Notes: generated from the letters alone by a model not told the origin. DNA of 60,745 nucleotides from Opitutales bacterium (GCA_022824405.1 JAJDZZ010000035.1:1-60745); one strand, 5' to 3'; positions 1-8,510 are shown, counted from the first letter of the stretch. A program made the numbers and translations.

Positions 1-1
1 T

Positions 2-124
2 TATGAACCCAGGGTGGTAAAGAAGCGTCCCAAAGGCTATCAACTTATGACCCGTCCCAGAGCCGTTATGACCGTCTCTCCAACCAGAAAATTGAAAGGA
101 AAAACCTACACTGTTAATGCTTAA
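2..124 (+). CDS. C-terminal fragment of an IS4-like DDE transposase (cut by window edge)
   Basis: An open frame enters from the left edge and stops with TAA at 122-124. It gives 40 residues rich in Lys/Arg, including KKRPKGYQLMTRPR. The pattern [KR]RPK.Y.LM[TQ].PR is typical of the extreme C-terminus of IS4-type transposases, just after the DDE core. The catalytic residues lie outside the window, so it cannot be said whether the gene is intact. The stop codon lies inside a sequence that looks like the right terminal inverted repeat of the element (119-137), as expected for a compact IS. Family assignment rests on this short tail only. Confidence 0.5.
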   Translation, partial: YEPRVVKKRPKGYQLMTRPRAVMTVSPTRKLKGKTYTVNA

Positions 125-137
125 CTTAGTGCCATTC
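119..137 (+). repeat. Probable right end (terminal inverted repeat) of the IS
   Basis: Read on the minus strand this is GAATGGCACTAAGTTAAGC. It matches 17 of 19 positions of GAATGGCGCTTAGTTAAGC at 4992-5010, and the second orphan copy near 12612-12630 is close too. It overlaps the transposase stop codon. An inverted orientation relative to those two copies is what a right IR should have. Inference from position and similarity; the left end of this copy is outside the window. Confidence 0.45.
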
Positions 138-156
138 AGGCATGACCCCGACGCAT

Positions 157-1158
157 TTAAATTTGGGACGGACGTGAGAAGGGGGCTTTGTGTCGGTAAG
201 GCGGGGGGGTTATTGCGTCCTGTCCGGCCAAAATCTCGGCTGGAATACTGGCCTTCGCTCCCTCCACGGCGTCTTCGATTTGATCGTGTGATTTTACCCC
301 GACGATCAAGGAGGCCATGGCCGGTTGGGCCAGGGACCAAGCCACAGAATATTGGGACAGGGGCAACGCCGCCTCACCGGCCAGGGATTCGGTCGCTTCC
401 AATTGGTCCAATACGGTATCCTCGGGGTAGGACAGCCATCCGGGACTCTCATCCAGGCGGGATCCCTTTGGAACGGGTTTTCCCCTCTTGTATTTTCCGG
501 TCAAAAGCCCTCCTTGAAGCACCTGATAGGGAGTAACCCCGATATCGTAGTCGGCGCAGAACTTGAGGTCGTTTTGAAAATCCCGCTTCAAAAGGCTGAA
601 GGGAATTTGGGATGAGACCGCTTTGGGCCAGCCATATTTGTCGGCCAACCAGAGTAATTCACACAATTGGTAAGCCATGTGGTTCGACACCCCGAAGGCA
701 CGGATTTTTCCCTGGCGGTAGAGGGTCTCCATGGCGCTAAGGGTGGTTTCCAAGGGGGTGTGTTCATCCGGCCAATGGATGATGTACAAATCGACGTAAT
801 CGGTTGCCAATCTTTTCAGGCTCGCGTCCAGGGCATTGAGAATGGTGGTGCCCGAAAGCCCCACGTCCTGGGGTCCCGGCCCATTGGGCGCGCCCACTTT
901 TGTGGCGAGGATCACTTTGTCGCGCTTTCCCCGGAGGGCTTTCCCAACAATTTCTTCCGCCACACCGCCCGGAGATCCCAGGACGCGGTCATAACCTTCG
1001 TAAACATTGGCCGTATCGATAAAATTGATCCCGAGGTCGATGGCGGCGTGAGTCAGTTTAACCGCTTCTTTTTCCCTTACCGGGGAACCGAAAGTCATCG
1101 TACCCAGGGATATGGGCGAAACGAGGATTCCGCTGGAACCAAGTCTTCTGTATTTCAT
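157..1158 (-). CDS. Aldo/keto reductase
   Basis: Predicted 333-aa cytoplasmic NAD(P)H-dependent oxidoreductase of the aldo/keto reductase superfamily (TIM barrel). It begins MKYRRLGSSGILVSPISLGTM, the usual AKR N-terminus. The catalytic tetrad is visible: D48 and Y53 (FIDTANVYEG), K87 (LATKVG) and H128 (YIIHWP). The length is typical of YajO/PdxI-like AKRs. It lies 72 nt downstream of the sulfatase on the same strand, so the two may be co-transcribed. The substrate is unknown; a role in reducing or oxidising sugars released from sulfated glycans is inferred from the neighbour only. A second AKR with the same N-terminal pattern lies at 52008-52994. Confidence 0.85.
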   Translation of the reverse strand: MKYRRLGSSGILVSPISLGTMTFGSPVREKEAVKLTHAAIDLGINFIDTANVYEGYDRVLGSPGGVAEEIVGKALRGKRDKVILATKVGAPNGPGPQDVGLSGTTILNALDASLKRLATDYVDLYIIHWPDEHTPLETTLSAMETLYRQGKIRAFGVSNHMAYQLCELLWLADKYGWPKAVSSQIPFSLLKRDFQNDLKFCADYDIGVTPYQVLQGGLLTGKYKRGKPVPKGSRLDESPGWLSYPEDTVLDQLEATESLAGEAALPLSQYSVAWSLAQPAMASLIVGVKSHDQIEDAVEGAKASIPAEILAGQDAITPPPYRHKAPFSRPSQI

Positions 1159-1230
1159 TGGGTGGAATGGTATAGGTTTCGTGTAGTAGTGTAGTGAGGA
1201 ACCGGCAGAGGCCGGAAACGGGGTAATTTG

Positions 1231-2739
1231 CTATTCGTAGGTCCACTTCAAAATCCAGGGATCGTCCGTGGATTCCTGGTAGGATCTAATCTTTTCCTGA
1301 AGACGATGCAGGATTTGGGCGTATTTGGGGTCGCCGGCAAGGTTTTCGGATTCGTAGCCCGTCTCACCCAGATCGTAGAGTTCCCATTTCGGACGGTTCA
1401 CGTATCGGTCGACCGTAATCCTGCCGTAGGGAGCCTCAGGTCCCTTGGCCAGTTGAGCCTGCCAGGTTGAGGAAGCCCAGAGGTCCGATGCAAAAGGGTA
1501 GGGTAGTCCATGGGCAATATTCCAAATCAACTTGTACCGGCCATCGAAAACGGAGCGCATGGGGTAATACATCTGGATTTCGTGGAAGGTATGCGATGCG
1601 AACACCGTCTCCCAGTGACGGGCCTGCGCATTGCCCAATATGCCGATCCAGGATTTGCCGTGGTATCGGCTGTATTCGCCACGCCCCATGTTCTCCATGT
1701 GGACGTAGGATTTGTCTTTCCAGTAATCCCTGGCCCGGACCAGGTGCTTTGGCGCGTTCTTTTCCTTATCCAATCCACCGGCAAAGTCCAGCAGCGAGGG
1801 GGTGATATCGACGTGGCTGATCATGGCGGTCGATACGACGCCCCGGTTTTCCTCGTAAGGATTTCGCACCACAAAGGGAACCTGGAGTCCCCCTTGGTAG
1901 ATGGTGGTCTTGGCCCCGGCAAAGGCCATGCCGTGGTCGGAGGTGAATACGATGAGGGTTTTGTCGTAGAGATCGTTTTCTTCCAGAATCTCGATCAAAC
2001 GCCCCACCCCCTGATCGATACGGGCGCAACTCTGGTAGTATTGAGCCAGTTCACTACGGCTTTCCGGTGTATCCGGCAGGAAAGGCGGGACTACCGCTTT
2101 GGCCGGGTCGAAAAATACTTCCTCCACTCCCGGGCGAACCCCGCGCTCGGGAAGGTTGCCAAATAAATCGGGTTTCAGGTCGCCCGAGTAAGTCTGGTCG
2201 GTTCCGCCGCCCCGATGGGGATCCGAAGTGGCAAAATAGAGAAAGAACGGCCTTTCCTCATCCTTGTCGGCGATGAAGTTGCGCGAAGCCTCCGCCATGG
2301 CGACGGCGTTCCTGGGATTGCCCTGAAGGTAGGTTTCGAAATGAAACACTTCCTCGGGAGCCACGTGGTATTTTCCAATTTGGGCGGTGCGGTATCCGGC
2401 ATTGGCCAATACGCGGGGAAGGGCCATGCTGACCACGTTGCGAAAGGATTCAAACTTGTGAAAGTCGTGGGTGTGACCGTATTGGCCGTTGTGGTGATTG
2501 TGCAAACCGGACATCACCACGGAGCGGCTGGCCGAGCAACTTGCCGTGGTGGCATAGGCCCGGGTAAACCGGGTTCCGTCCGCCGCCAGGCGGTCCACGT
2601 GAGGGGATACCGCTATGGGGTCTCCGTAACACCCGAGGGTCGGGCTCTCGTCATCCGTAATTATGAAAATTATATTTTTTTCGGCGGCGAACAAACCGGC
2701 CCAGACAAGGAGGGGAAAAAAGAAGCTGAAATATCTCAT
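1231..2739 (-). CDS. Exported sulfatase (type I, formylglycine-dependent)
   Basis: 502-aa S1-family sulfatase. Residues 1-18 form a hydrophobic signal peptide ending LFA. D29-D30 (ITDDESP) are the first metal ligands. The activation motif is C68-S-A-S-R72, where Cys would be converted to formylglycine; the third position is Ala instead of the commoner Pro. Further conserved pieces are the FTSDHGM metal-binding segment and the FFLYFATSDPH block. The sequence resembles N-sulfoglucosamine sulfohydrolase-like enzymes (S1_8 type), but the substrate cannot be read from sequence. It probably acts in the periplasm on sulfated sugars. It is divergent from altronate dehydratase and upstream of an aldo/keto reductase, which suggests a polysaccharide-use locus. 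Confidence 0.88.
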   Translation of the reverse strand: MRYFSFFFPLLVWAGLFAAEKNIIFIITDDESPTLGCYGDPIAVSPHVDRLAADGTRFTRAYATTASCSASRSVVMSGLHNHHNGQYGHTHDFHKFESFRNVVSMALPRVLANAGYRTAQIGKYHVAPEEVFHFETYLQGNPRNAVAMAEASRNFIADKDEERPFFLYFATSDPHRGGGTDQTYSGDLKPDLFGNLPERGVRPGVEEVFFDPAKAVVPPFLPDTPESRSELAQYYQSCARIDQGVGRLIEILEENDLYDKTLIVFTSDHGMAFAGAKTTIYQGGLQVPFVVRNPYEENRGVVSTAMISHVDITPSLLDFAGGLDKEKNAPKHLVRARDYWKDKSYVHMENMGRGEYSRYHGKSWIGILGNAQARHWETVFASHTFHEIQMYYPMRSVFDGRYKLIWNIAHGLPYPFASDLWASSTWQAQLAKGPEAPYGRITVDRYVNRPKWELYDLGETGYESENLAGDPKYAQILHRLQEKIRSYQESTDDPWILKWTYE

Positions 2740-2924
2740 AGTATCATTAGGGGGTCGGGAAAGCGTTCCGATCCGTTTGGGGAACGGGCAGGTGGAAAAA
2801 TTCGTCCTACCTTGGCTTTCATTTTCTGATTTTCTTAGAGGGGTTATAGTTGCTTTTGCAAATTGCGAAATAATAAAGTCTCGGTCCGCGTGGAAATTGA
2901 CGCTGAGATTTGAGATTCCAGGTT

Positions 2925-4562
2925 ATGAATAAGACCTTGCTTGTAGATTCCAGGGACACTGTCGCGGTAGCCCTTCAAACCTTGTCCCCCGCGACCGAGG
3001 TTGTGAATGGCTTGAAGACCTTGGAAACCATTCCGGTAAAACATAAAGTGGCTTTGAAGACTTTTGAACCGGGCGATGCCATTCGCATGTATGGGGTGAC
3101 GGTGGGTTCGGCCACGGATTTGATTCCGGCTGGCGGTTTGCTCACCCTGGAAAATGTCGAACACCGAATCGACGCCTTTTCCGCGTCCGAGCGGCAACCC
3201 CGGAACGATTGGAAAGCTCCGGACGTTGCAAAATGGTCCAATCGGACCTTTCTCGGTTACCACCGCGACAACGGCCAGATCGGAACCGCCAACCTTTGGC
3301 TGGTCATACCGTTGGTGTTTTGTGAAAACCGCAATGTCGAAGCCATGCGGGAGGCGGTCGCCGAAACTCTCGGAGCCGATCGAAGCAGTCGTTACCAACG
3401 CCTCTTCAAGCGGTTGGCTTATCTGCGGGAACGGGGAGCGAGCCCGGAGGAGATCATGGCAGAGGAGTTGCCCGGGGAAGAAACCAGGCCTCCCAGCATC
3501 TTTCCCAATGTGGATGGGGTTAAATTTCTCCTTCACGGACAGGGTTGCGGCGGAACCGGCCAGGACGCCGCTTCCCTCTGCGGGCTATTAGCCGGATATG
3601 CGACCCATCCCAACGTGGCCGGAGTGACCGTTCTCAGCCTGGGGTGTCAAAAGGCGGAACTGCGGATTCTGGAGGAGGAAATCGCCCGACGCGATCCATC
3701 GTTCGGCAAGCCATTCCACGTTTTTACCCAACAGAAGAGCCCCTCCGAACAAGCCATGCTGACGGAGGCCCTGAAACGGATGTTCCTGGGCCTCGACGAA
3801 ATAGGAAAATTCGAGCGGGAACCGGCTCCCTTGTCCGCCCTTACCATTGGAATGGAGTGCGGCGGATCGGATGGATTTTCCGGGATCTCCGCTAATCCCT
3901 GCTTGGGGCGAGTGGCCGATAACGTAGTGGCCTTGGGAGGGAAATCCATTTTGTCGGAATTTCCCGAACTCTGTGGGGTCGAAGGGGAATTGCTGAACCG
4001 ATGCAGGACGAATGAAGCGGCCGAGCGGTTTGAATACCTCATGCGCCTCTATGAAGGCCGCGCCCAGGAGGTTGGGACGGGCTTTCACCTGAATCCGTCT
4101 CCCGGCAACCTCGCAGACGGATTGATCACCGATGCCATAAAATCCGCCGGGGCGGCCAAGAAGGGTGGAACTTCCCCCATTGTCGATGTATTGGATTATC
4201 CGGAATGGGCCAAGGAGCCCGGTCTCAGCTTGCTCTGCACACCGGGAGGCGACGTCGAATCGACCACCGCCATGGCTGGGGCCTGGGCCAACGTAATGAT
4301 CTTCACGACCGGTTTGGGAACGCCCACCGGCAATCCCGTCACGCCCGTGATCAAAGTGGCCACCAATTCCGAAATGGCCCTCGCCCTGAAGGATATTATC
4401 GATTTCGATGCCGGTCCCATTATCCGGGGACAGGCATCCATCGAGGAATTGGGAGACGCTTTGTTCGATTTGGTTATCGATGTGGCCAGCGGCAAACAAA
4501 CCTGTGCCATGCGTCTGGGGCAGGACGATTTCATCCCCTGGAAACGGGGCGTCTCGCTTTAG
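2925..4562 (+). CDS. uxaA: Altronate dehydratase (UxaA family)
   Basis: 545-aa UxaA/galactarate dehydratase-family enzyme, which dehydrates D-altronate to 2-keto-3-deoxy-D-gluconate in galacturonate catabolism. The N-terminal SAF domain (residues 1-95: DTVAVALQTL, VKHKVALKTFEPGDAI) is followed by the large catalytic domain with YHRDNGQIGTANLW, HGQGCGG, GMECGGSDGFSGISANPCLG and a C-terminal PTGNPVTPVIKVATNSE block. Cysteines in these motifs bind the Fe centre in family members. I chose ATG 2925 because the family starts a few residues before DTVAVAL; an in-frame TTG at 2910 would add five residues. Altronate or another aldonate is the expected substrate; an L-fuconate-like role cannot be excluded. 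Confidence 0.88.
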   Translation: MNKTLLVDSRDTVAVALQTLSPATEVVNGLKTLETIPVKHKVALKTFEPGDAIRMYGVTVGSATDLIPAGGLLTLENVEHRIDAFSASERQPRNDWKAPDVAKWSNRTFLGYHRDNGQIGTANLWLVIPLVFCENRNVEAMREAVAETLGADRSSRYQRLFKRLAYLRERGASPEEIMAEELPGEETRPPSIFPNVDGVKFLLHGQGCGGTGQDAASLCGLLAGYATHPNVAGVTVLSLGCQKAELRILEEEIARRDPSFGKPFHVFTQQKSPSEQAMLTEALKRMFLGLDEIGKFEREPAPLSALTIGMECGGSDGFSGISANPCLGRVADNVVALGGKSILSEFPELCGVEGELLNRCRTNEAAERFEYLMRLYEGRAQEVGTGFHLNPSPGNLADGLITDAIKSAGAAKKGGTSPIVDVLDYPEWAKEPGLSLLCTPGGDVESTTAMAGAWANVMIFTTGLGTPTGNPVTPVIKVATNSEMALALKDIIDFDAGPIIRGQASIEELGDALFDLVIDVASGKQTCAMRLGQDDFIPWKRGVSL

Positions 4563-4618
4563 CCCGAATATCTCAACCAAAATTTTTAGCGAGCGAACTA
4601 AGATCGAGCGCTGGTGTC

Positions 4619-4840
4619 GGGGTCATGCCGTGAAAAGTGATGCCTTTTGGAGAAAAAGGGTCATGCCTGGAAAACTGTATTCCGTTGCACTTCATACACT
4701 TTTGCAAGGCAACCGACCCTGAAAGGCATAACTTTTTACGTCTTGACCCCTTCCTCCGTAAGCGGACTCCTTCCTACATGCGCGAAAGGAGTCAGTCCTG
4801 GATTTTCAACATGGGGACATGTCAAAAATCAAGGAACCGA
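4619..4840. repeat. Cluster of REP-like intergenic palindromes
   Basis: The roughly 300-nt gap between altronate dehydratase and the tRNA holds no credible gene. It contains GGGGTCATGCC (4619-4629), AAGGGTCATGCC (near 4658), TTGACCCCTTCCTCCG (from 4744) and GACCCCTTCCTCCCG near 4839. These are the arms of GGGGTCA..TGACCCC palindromes also seen at 23389-23458 and 32051-32111. Positions 4800-4835 are an exact 36-nt match to 24831-24866 and fold on themselves (GATTTT with AAAATC, CATG with CATG). Such elements are typically moved by REP-associated tyrosine transposases; none is seen in this window. Confidence 0.6.
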
Positions 4841-4867
4841 CCCCTTCCTCCCGACATGCCCGTGGGA

Positions 4868-4944
4868 TGGCACACCCCACAGGAGTCGAACCTGTAACCT
4901 CCTGATCCGTAGTCAGGTGCTCTATCCAATTGAGCTAGGGGTGC
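4868..4944 (-). tRNA. tRNA-Arg (anticodon ACG)
   Basis: On the minus strand the sequence folds as a full tRNA: acceptor GCACCCC paired with GGGGTGT, D-stem GCTC/GAGC, anticodon stem CCTGA/TCAGG around the loop CTACGGA, and T-stem ACAGG/CCTGT around TTCGACT. The anticodon ACG reads CGU/CGC/CGA after inosine editing. The CCA end is encoded (TGG on the plus strand at 4868-4870). The mature body is 4871-4944. Confidence 0.95.
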
Positions 4945-4991
4945 AGAAAAGGGAATGACGTAAATAAGGGAGGCGAAATGGGTCAAGCCTC

Positions 4992-5037
4992 GAATGGCGC
5001 TTAGTTAAGCGTGTTTGTAGAGGAATTTTGTATGGAC
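4992..5037 (+). repeat. Orphan IS left-end-like repeat, copy 1
   Basis: Positions 4997-5037 are identical for 41 nt to 12617-12657. The left part contains the perfect inverted pair CGCTTA-GT-TAAGCG and matches the IS end at 119-137. The right part contains AGAGGA followed 8 nt later by ATGGAC, which looks like a ribosome-binding site and start codon of a transposase. After ATGGAC the two copies diverge. It lies 29 nt beyond the stop of the hibernation factor gene, so it could also act as a transcript end. Confidence 0.55.
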
Positions 5038-5065
5038 CCCGACGGTGGGGAAAAACATGGAGTTT

Positions 5066-5428
5066 CTATACCGTTTTGGGAAAAACGGCCGGAATTTCCA
5101 CGCGGTGGGTTTCCTTTCGCTTCACGCGGTTGAGTCGCGATTTGCGGCGCAGCATGCGGTCCAATTTGCCCACCATGTAGTCTATTGATTTGTAGAGATC
5201 GTCACTTTCCGCCGTGACGTTCATACCCGGGCCCCGTTTTTCGATGTGGCCCTTGGCAATAAACTCCTTCTTGCGGGTGACGTTCTGGTTGTATTCGAGT
5301 TCCACCCTGAATCGAATGATTTGGTGCTCGTGGTGAAAAAGCTTCTGGGCCTTTTCCCGGACGATTTTTTTCAGAGACTCCGTCAACTCGAGATGACGAC
5401 CAGTGATTATTACCTCATTACTGTGCAT
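5066..5428 (-). CDS. hpf: Ribosome hibernation-promoting factor (HPF/YfiA family, short form)
   Basis: 120-aa protein of the ribosome-associated HPF/RaiA family. It binds the 30S decoding centre in stationary phase or stress, stabilising 100S or inactive 70S ribosomes. Visible family features are the N-terminal IITGRHLELTESLKKIV strand-helix, the central RVELEYNQN strand and the ESDDLYKSIDYMVGKLDRML helix. It lacks the C-terminal dimerisation domain of long HPF. The start is well supported: AAGGAGAA lies 5 nt before the ATG at 5428. It is monocistronic, upstream of a tRNA on the same strand and divergent from a TonB-C protein. Confidence 0.92.
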   Translation of the reverse strand: MHSNEVIITGRHLELTESLKKIVREKAQKLFHHEHQIIRFRVELEYNQNVTRKKEFIAKGHIEKRGPGMNVTAESDDLYKSIDYMVGKLDRMLRRKSRLNRVKRKETHRVEIPAVFPKTV

Positions 5429-5714
5429 ACTTGTTCTCCTTGGTTTGGGGTTAAATTCTTAGACCGACCGGCTTCAGGGAAGGGTATCTGAAAGGATGGG
5501 GGAGGGGGGGAAAGATCCCGAAATTCTGGCTTCAAAGGGCGATCAATTTCGAAATACGGGAACATTTTTCAGGGATTAACCCAAAAACTAACCCGATTTT
5601 CACAAAATTGCAACTCCTCCGAGCTGTTAAAAAAATCCTCCATGGATTCGACCGGTTGAGGGAAGAATAGGCCGGTTTGCGGGAATTTTACCAAATAATT
5701 GTGAATGTGGCTTT

Positions 5715-5765
5715 ACAAATGAAACTTATCCGTTACATTTGTGACCAAACTGTAACAATTGTAAC
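5715..5765 (+). promoter_or_regulatory. Cluster of inverted repeats upstream of the TonB-C gene (possible operator)
   Basis: The 350-nt divergent region 5429-5778 carries nested symmetry just before the TonB-C start. ACAAATG (5715-5721) is mirrored by CATTTGT (5736-5742). GTTACA (5732-5737) is mirrored by TGTAAC (5751-5756), and a second TTGTAAC follows at 5759-5765. This AT-rich stretch lies 14-64 nt before the ATG and is a plausible promoter/operator. No -35/-10 pair is convincing enough to call. The rest of the gap (5429-5700) shows nothing clear. Confidence 0.3.
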
Positions 5766-5778
5766 AAAACCTATCCCA

Positions 5779-6156
5779 ATGAAAACGCTATTGATTACTG
5801 TTCTCTCTCTTCTGTTTTTTGGAGCTGCCTCTGCAGTTGGCAATTCGAATGAAACCGACCATAAGAAATCTCCCGATCACGACAAGGTCGGTCCGATAAC
5901 TGCGAAAGCGGAGCGACCGGTATTACCCAAGAACTTGTTGAAACCGGGAGAATCGGCAGAAATTGTCATCTGCGCCGCAATCGACGAAGACGGGGGCTTG
6001 GTTAATACGAGAACCGTATCCACTACCCACAAGGAGTTGGAAAAGATTGTCATGGAAAGCCTGGAGAAGTGGGAATTCCGCCCTGCCATGCTCAATGGAA
6101 AACCGGTTAGATCGCGGGTGGACATACCCTTCAAATTCGTAGTGGCGAAGAATTAG
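5779..6156 (+). CDS. Exported TonB C-terminal-domain protein
   Basis: 125-aa protein. ATG 5779 is chosen because it opens a clear signal peptide (MKTLLITVLSLLFFGAASA, cleavage after ASA); the frame is open further upstream but without signal-like sequence. Residues about 50-123 match the TonB_C fold: AAIDEDGGLVNTRTVSTTHKELEKIVMESLEKWEFRPAMLNGKPV. It has no Pro-rich spacer and no retained N-terminal anchor, so it is a free periplasmic TonB-C domain and not a classical energy transducer. No exbB/exbD is nearby. A regulatory or scaffold role for outer-membrane receptors is possible but unproven. Confidence 0.7.
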   Translation: MKTLLITVLSLLFFGAASAVGNSNETDHKKSPDHDKVGPITAKAERPVLPKNLLKPGESAEIVICAAIDEDGGLVNTRTVSTTHKELEKIVMESLEKWEFRPAMLNGKPVRSRVDIPFKFVVAKN

Positions 6157-6224
6157 CCCGCAGGGCGTTATTGGGGAAGAGACTCTCGCCAAGCGCAGAG
6201 GGGAAAGCGCGCCCAGGCGCGCCT

Positions 6225-7253
6225 TTAGATGGCCAAACGGGTTTTATCCAGCTCTTCCAGTTTCATTCTGAGGAATTGGCTGAGGTCGTGGAGGTTGCCC
6301 CGGGCCTTCGAATTGCGAGGGAGGTCCGCCAAACAGGCCACGGCCTCATCCAGTAAATCGGTAACAAAGGTAATTCCCTGCTTATAGATGCCGTGGGATT
6401 GGAGGATGGTCCGGACGGTAGCTTCGTCCGCGTCCTGGAGGGCCCGGGTCAGTTCACCTGAGGCGGTCTCGTTTTGACGGTTGAAAAGTTGGATAAGGGG
6501 GAGGGTTGCCTTTCCGGTGGAGAGGTCGGTGCCCAGGGTTTTACCTATTTTCTTTTCGTCCCCGATAAAATCCGCCAAGTCGTCATAGGCCTGATAGGCG
6601 ATACCCAGGCGGGACCCGAAGCGTCTCAGCACCCGGCATTGTTGACGGGGATAGCCCGATAGCAATCCGCCCAAGTAGGTGGACATGGAAAACAGCTCTC
6701 CCGTTTTCATGTCGAGCAGTTCCAGATAGTGGTCCAGCGGCAGATTCCATTCTCCGCGTCGAAAGGTTTGGGCAATTTCTCCCGAACAGACCCGGCGGGT
6801 GGACTGGGAAACCAGCCGGCAGACCTCCACGGTGTCGAATTGGGAGGCAAGATGCAGGGCATGAGAAAACAAGGCGTCTCCCAGCAGCACGGCGGTGTGG
6901 GCGCCGAACTCGGCGCTTACGGTAGGTTGACCCCGCCGTTTTTCAGCCCGGTCGAGGATATCGTCGTGCACCAAGGTGGCGATGTGGACAATTTCTACCA
7001 CTGCCGCCACCCGAACCAGTTTTTTCAAGGTCTCCGGGTCGTCGCATTTGCCGGTAAGAAAAACCAGGGAGGGCCGGATCCGTTTCCCGCGGTTCTGCAG
7101 GCAATGATCTACGAGAAAGCGAATGGGGGGTTCGAAGTCATGGACTTGCCTTTCCAGGAATTTGCTGAGTTCAACCATGGCGGGAGCCATTTGATTATGC
7201 AGGTCCTCCAGCGATTTTTGTCGGGTGGAGTTATGGGAAAGGGTAAACATCAT
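6225..7253 (-). CDS. Polyprenyl (trans-isoprenyl) diphosphate synthase
   Basis: 342-aa prenyl-elongating synthase of the IspB/HepT/IspA superfamily, which condenses isopentenyl diphosphate onto allylic diphosphates for quinone side chains. Both Mg-binding Asp-rich motifs are present: DDILD at about residues 97-101 and DDLAD at about 224-228. GKRIRPSLVFLTG and TGELFSM are further landmarks. The residue pattern and length fit octaprenyl/heptaprenyl synthases better than FPP synthase. Start chosen at the ATGATG pair 7253/7250; a longer version to 7313 adds a Cys/Trp-rich tail absent from the family. It is divergent from the ACT-domain gene. Confidence 0.87.
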   Translation of the reverse strand: MMFTLSHNSTRQKSLEDLHNQMAPAMVELSKFLERQVHDFEPPIRFLVDHCLQNRGKRIRPSLVFLTGKCDDPETLKKLVRVAAVVEIVHIATLVHDDILDRAEKRRGQPTVSAEFGAHTAVLLGDALFSHALHLASQFDTVEVCRLVSQSTRRVCSGEIAQTFRRGEWNLPLDHYLELLDMKTGELFSMSTYLGGLLSGYPRQQCRVLRRFGSRLGIAYQAYDDLADFIGDEKKIGKTLGTDLSTGKATLPLIQLFNRQNETASGELTRALQDADEATVRTILQSHGIYKQGITFVTDLLDEAVACLADLPRNSKARGNLHDLSQFLRMKLEELDKTRLAI

Positions 7254-7367
7254 CGAGCTATACCATGCGGTGGTCCCCCCATTTATACAAGAAGCGAAAA
7301 TGCATGGAAGCAAATGGGTGGAAATTTACCTTTGCCCTCGGTTGGGGATAGGAGGATAATCCTGGGG

Positions 7368-7826
7368 ATGCCAAAAAGCGTGGTAGAAGGTCTGGAAAGC
7401 GATCCGGTCATCCAATTCTCCGTTTTTATTGAAAATAAGGTGGGGCGATTAAGTGACTGTACCCGCCTGCTGGCCAGGAACAATATTCATATACTGGCCC
7501 TGACCATTTTGGATACGACCGACAGCAGTATTGTCAGAATGGTGGTGGATGATCCCGATAACGCCAGGTCGATACTCAACTTGCAAGGATACTCCTTCAA
7601 CGAAAGGGTGATACTGGTGGTGGAATTGGATTCCGTGATAGATGTGCCCAGATTATTGTCTTCCATTCTTTCAGCCGAGATCAACGTGGATTACATCTAT
7701 CCCCTCATTGCGAGACCGAGAGGAAAGTCTGCTTTGGTCATTCACCTGGAGGACATGGATTTGGCAGCCGACGTGTTGCTGCACCAGGACTTCAGAGTTC
7801 TCGGTCAATACGATCTTTCGCGTTGA
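7368..7826 (+). CDS. Tandem ACT-domain protein
   Basis: 152-aa protein made of two ACT-type modules: residues about 14-75 (VIQFSVFIENKVGRLSDCTRLLARNNIHILALTIL) and about 80-150 (ILVVELDSVIDVPRLLSSILSAEINVDYIYPL). ACT domains bind small ligands, usually amino acids, and this resembles stand-alone ACT proteins of COG4747. No catalytic domain is attached, so it is likely a regulatory subunit or sensor. The ATG at 7368 follows a GGAGG at 7351-7355. It is convergent with apt. The partner enzyme is unknown. Confidence 0.75.
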   Translation: MPKSVVEGLESDPVIQFSVFIENKVGRLSDCTRLLARNNIHILALTILDTTDSSIVRMVVDDPDNARSILNLQGYSFNERVILVVELDSVIDVPRLLSSILSAEINVDYIYPLIARPRGKSALVIHLEDMDLAADVLLHQDFRVLGQYDLSR

Positions 7827-7883
7827 AATGGGGACCGTTAGAAGCGGAGTGGTGATTCCTGGGGACACTCAATGGGATGGCGC

Positions 7884-8423
7884 CTACTCCGACTCGGTGA
7901 AACTGATCAGGTGCATTACTTTCAGGCCGTTGGCGCGAAGGAGGGATGATCCATTGAGTTCGGGCAGGTCGATAATAGCGCTGACTTCCACCACTTCGGC
8001 CCCGATCCGTTGAAACAATTTGCTGGCCCCCAACAGGGTGCCTCCGGTGGCGATCAAATCATCCAGGATGGCTATGCGGTCTCCTTTACGGGCCGAATCG
8101 ACGTGAATCTCGATGGTGTCCGTTCCATATTCCTTGGAGTAAGCCGCGGAGACGGTGTGGAAGGGAAGCTTTCCCTTTTTCCTTATAAGGATGAAGGGCA
8201 ATCCCAGTTCGTTTGCCACGGCCCCGGCAAATACGAAGCCGCGCGCGTCGACTCCCGCGATACCGTCGATACCGAGTGGCTCGTAGCGCCGGCAGAAGGC
8301 GTCCACGATAAAGCGGAGGCACTCGGGTGTTTGGAAAAGTGGGGTTACATCCCTGAAACGCACACCTTTTTCCGGCCAATCGGGAATGGTCCGGACGTGG
8401 GATTTCAACTCTGCAAGGTTCAC
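7884..8423 (-). CDS. apt: Adenine phosphoribosyltransferase
   Basis: 179-aa cytoplasmic salvage enzyme converting adenine and PRPP to AMP. The PRPP-binding loop IAILDDLIATGGTL lies at about residues 117-130, the GVDARGFVFAGAVA block at 58-70, and the family N-terminus IPDWPEKGVRFRDVTPLF at 13-30. Length and motifs are all standard for bacterial Apt. The neighbouring coiled-coil gene is 87 nt upstream on the same strand. Confidence 0.95.
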   Translation of the reverse strand: MNLAELKSHVRTIPDWPEKGVRFRDVTPLFQTPECLRFIVDAFCRRYEPLGIDGIAGVDARGFVFAGAVANELGLPFILIRKKGKLPFHTVSAAYSKEYGTDTIEIHVDSARKGDRIAILDDLIATGGTLLGASKLFQRIGAEVVEVSAIIDLPELNGSSLLRANGLKVMHLISFTESE

Positions 8424-8510
8424 GAGCGGTTATTTTACCCCTTTAACTCCCAGTGCGAGGGAGGTCCGTCGCCTGGAGTTGACAGTTTCGCTTATCCCGG
8501 CCAATGCCGA

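Noticed and set aside
117-615. Two plus-strand frames in the first 600 nt
   Set aside because: Arg/Pro- and Gly-rich antisense translations of the aldo/keto reductase with no domain similarity.
2844-3536. 230-codon minus-strand frame opposite altronate dehydratase
   Set aside because: No recognisable domain and fully covered by UxaA motifs on the other strand.
4646-4958. Small plus-strand frames in the tRNA/REP gap
   Set aside because: They cross REP palindromes and the tRNA gene and have no similarity or ribosome-binding site.
6729-7367. Upstream extension of the ACT-domain frame by over 200 codons
   Set aside because: It is antisense to the well-supported polyprenyl synthase and shows no ACT-related sequence; the ribosome-binding site and family start point to 7368.
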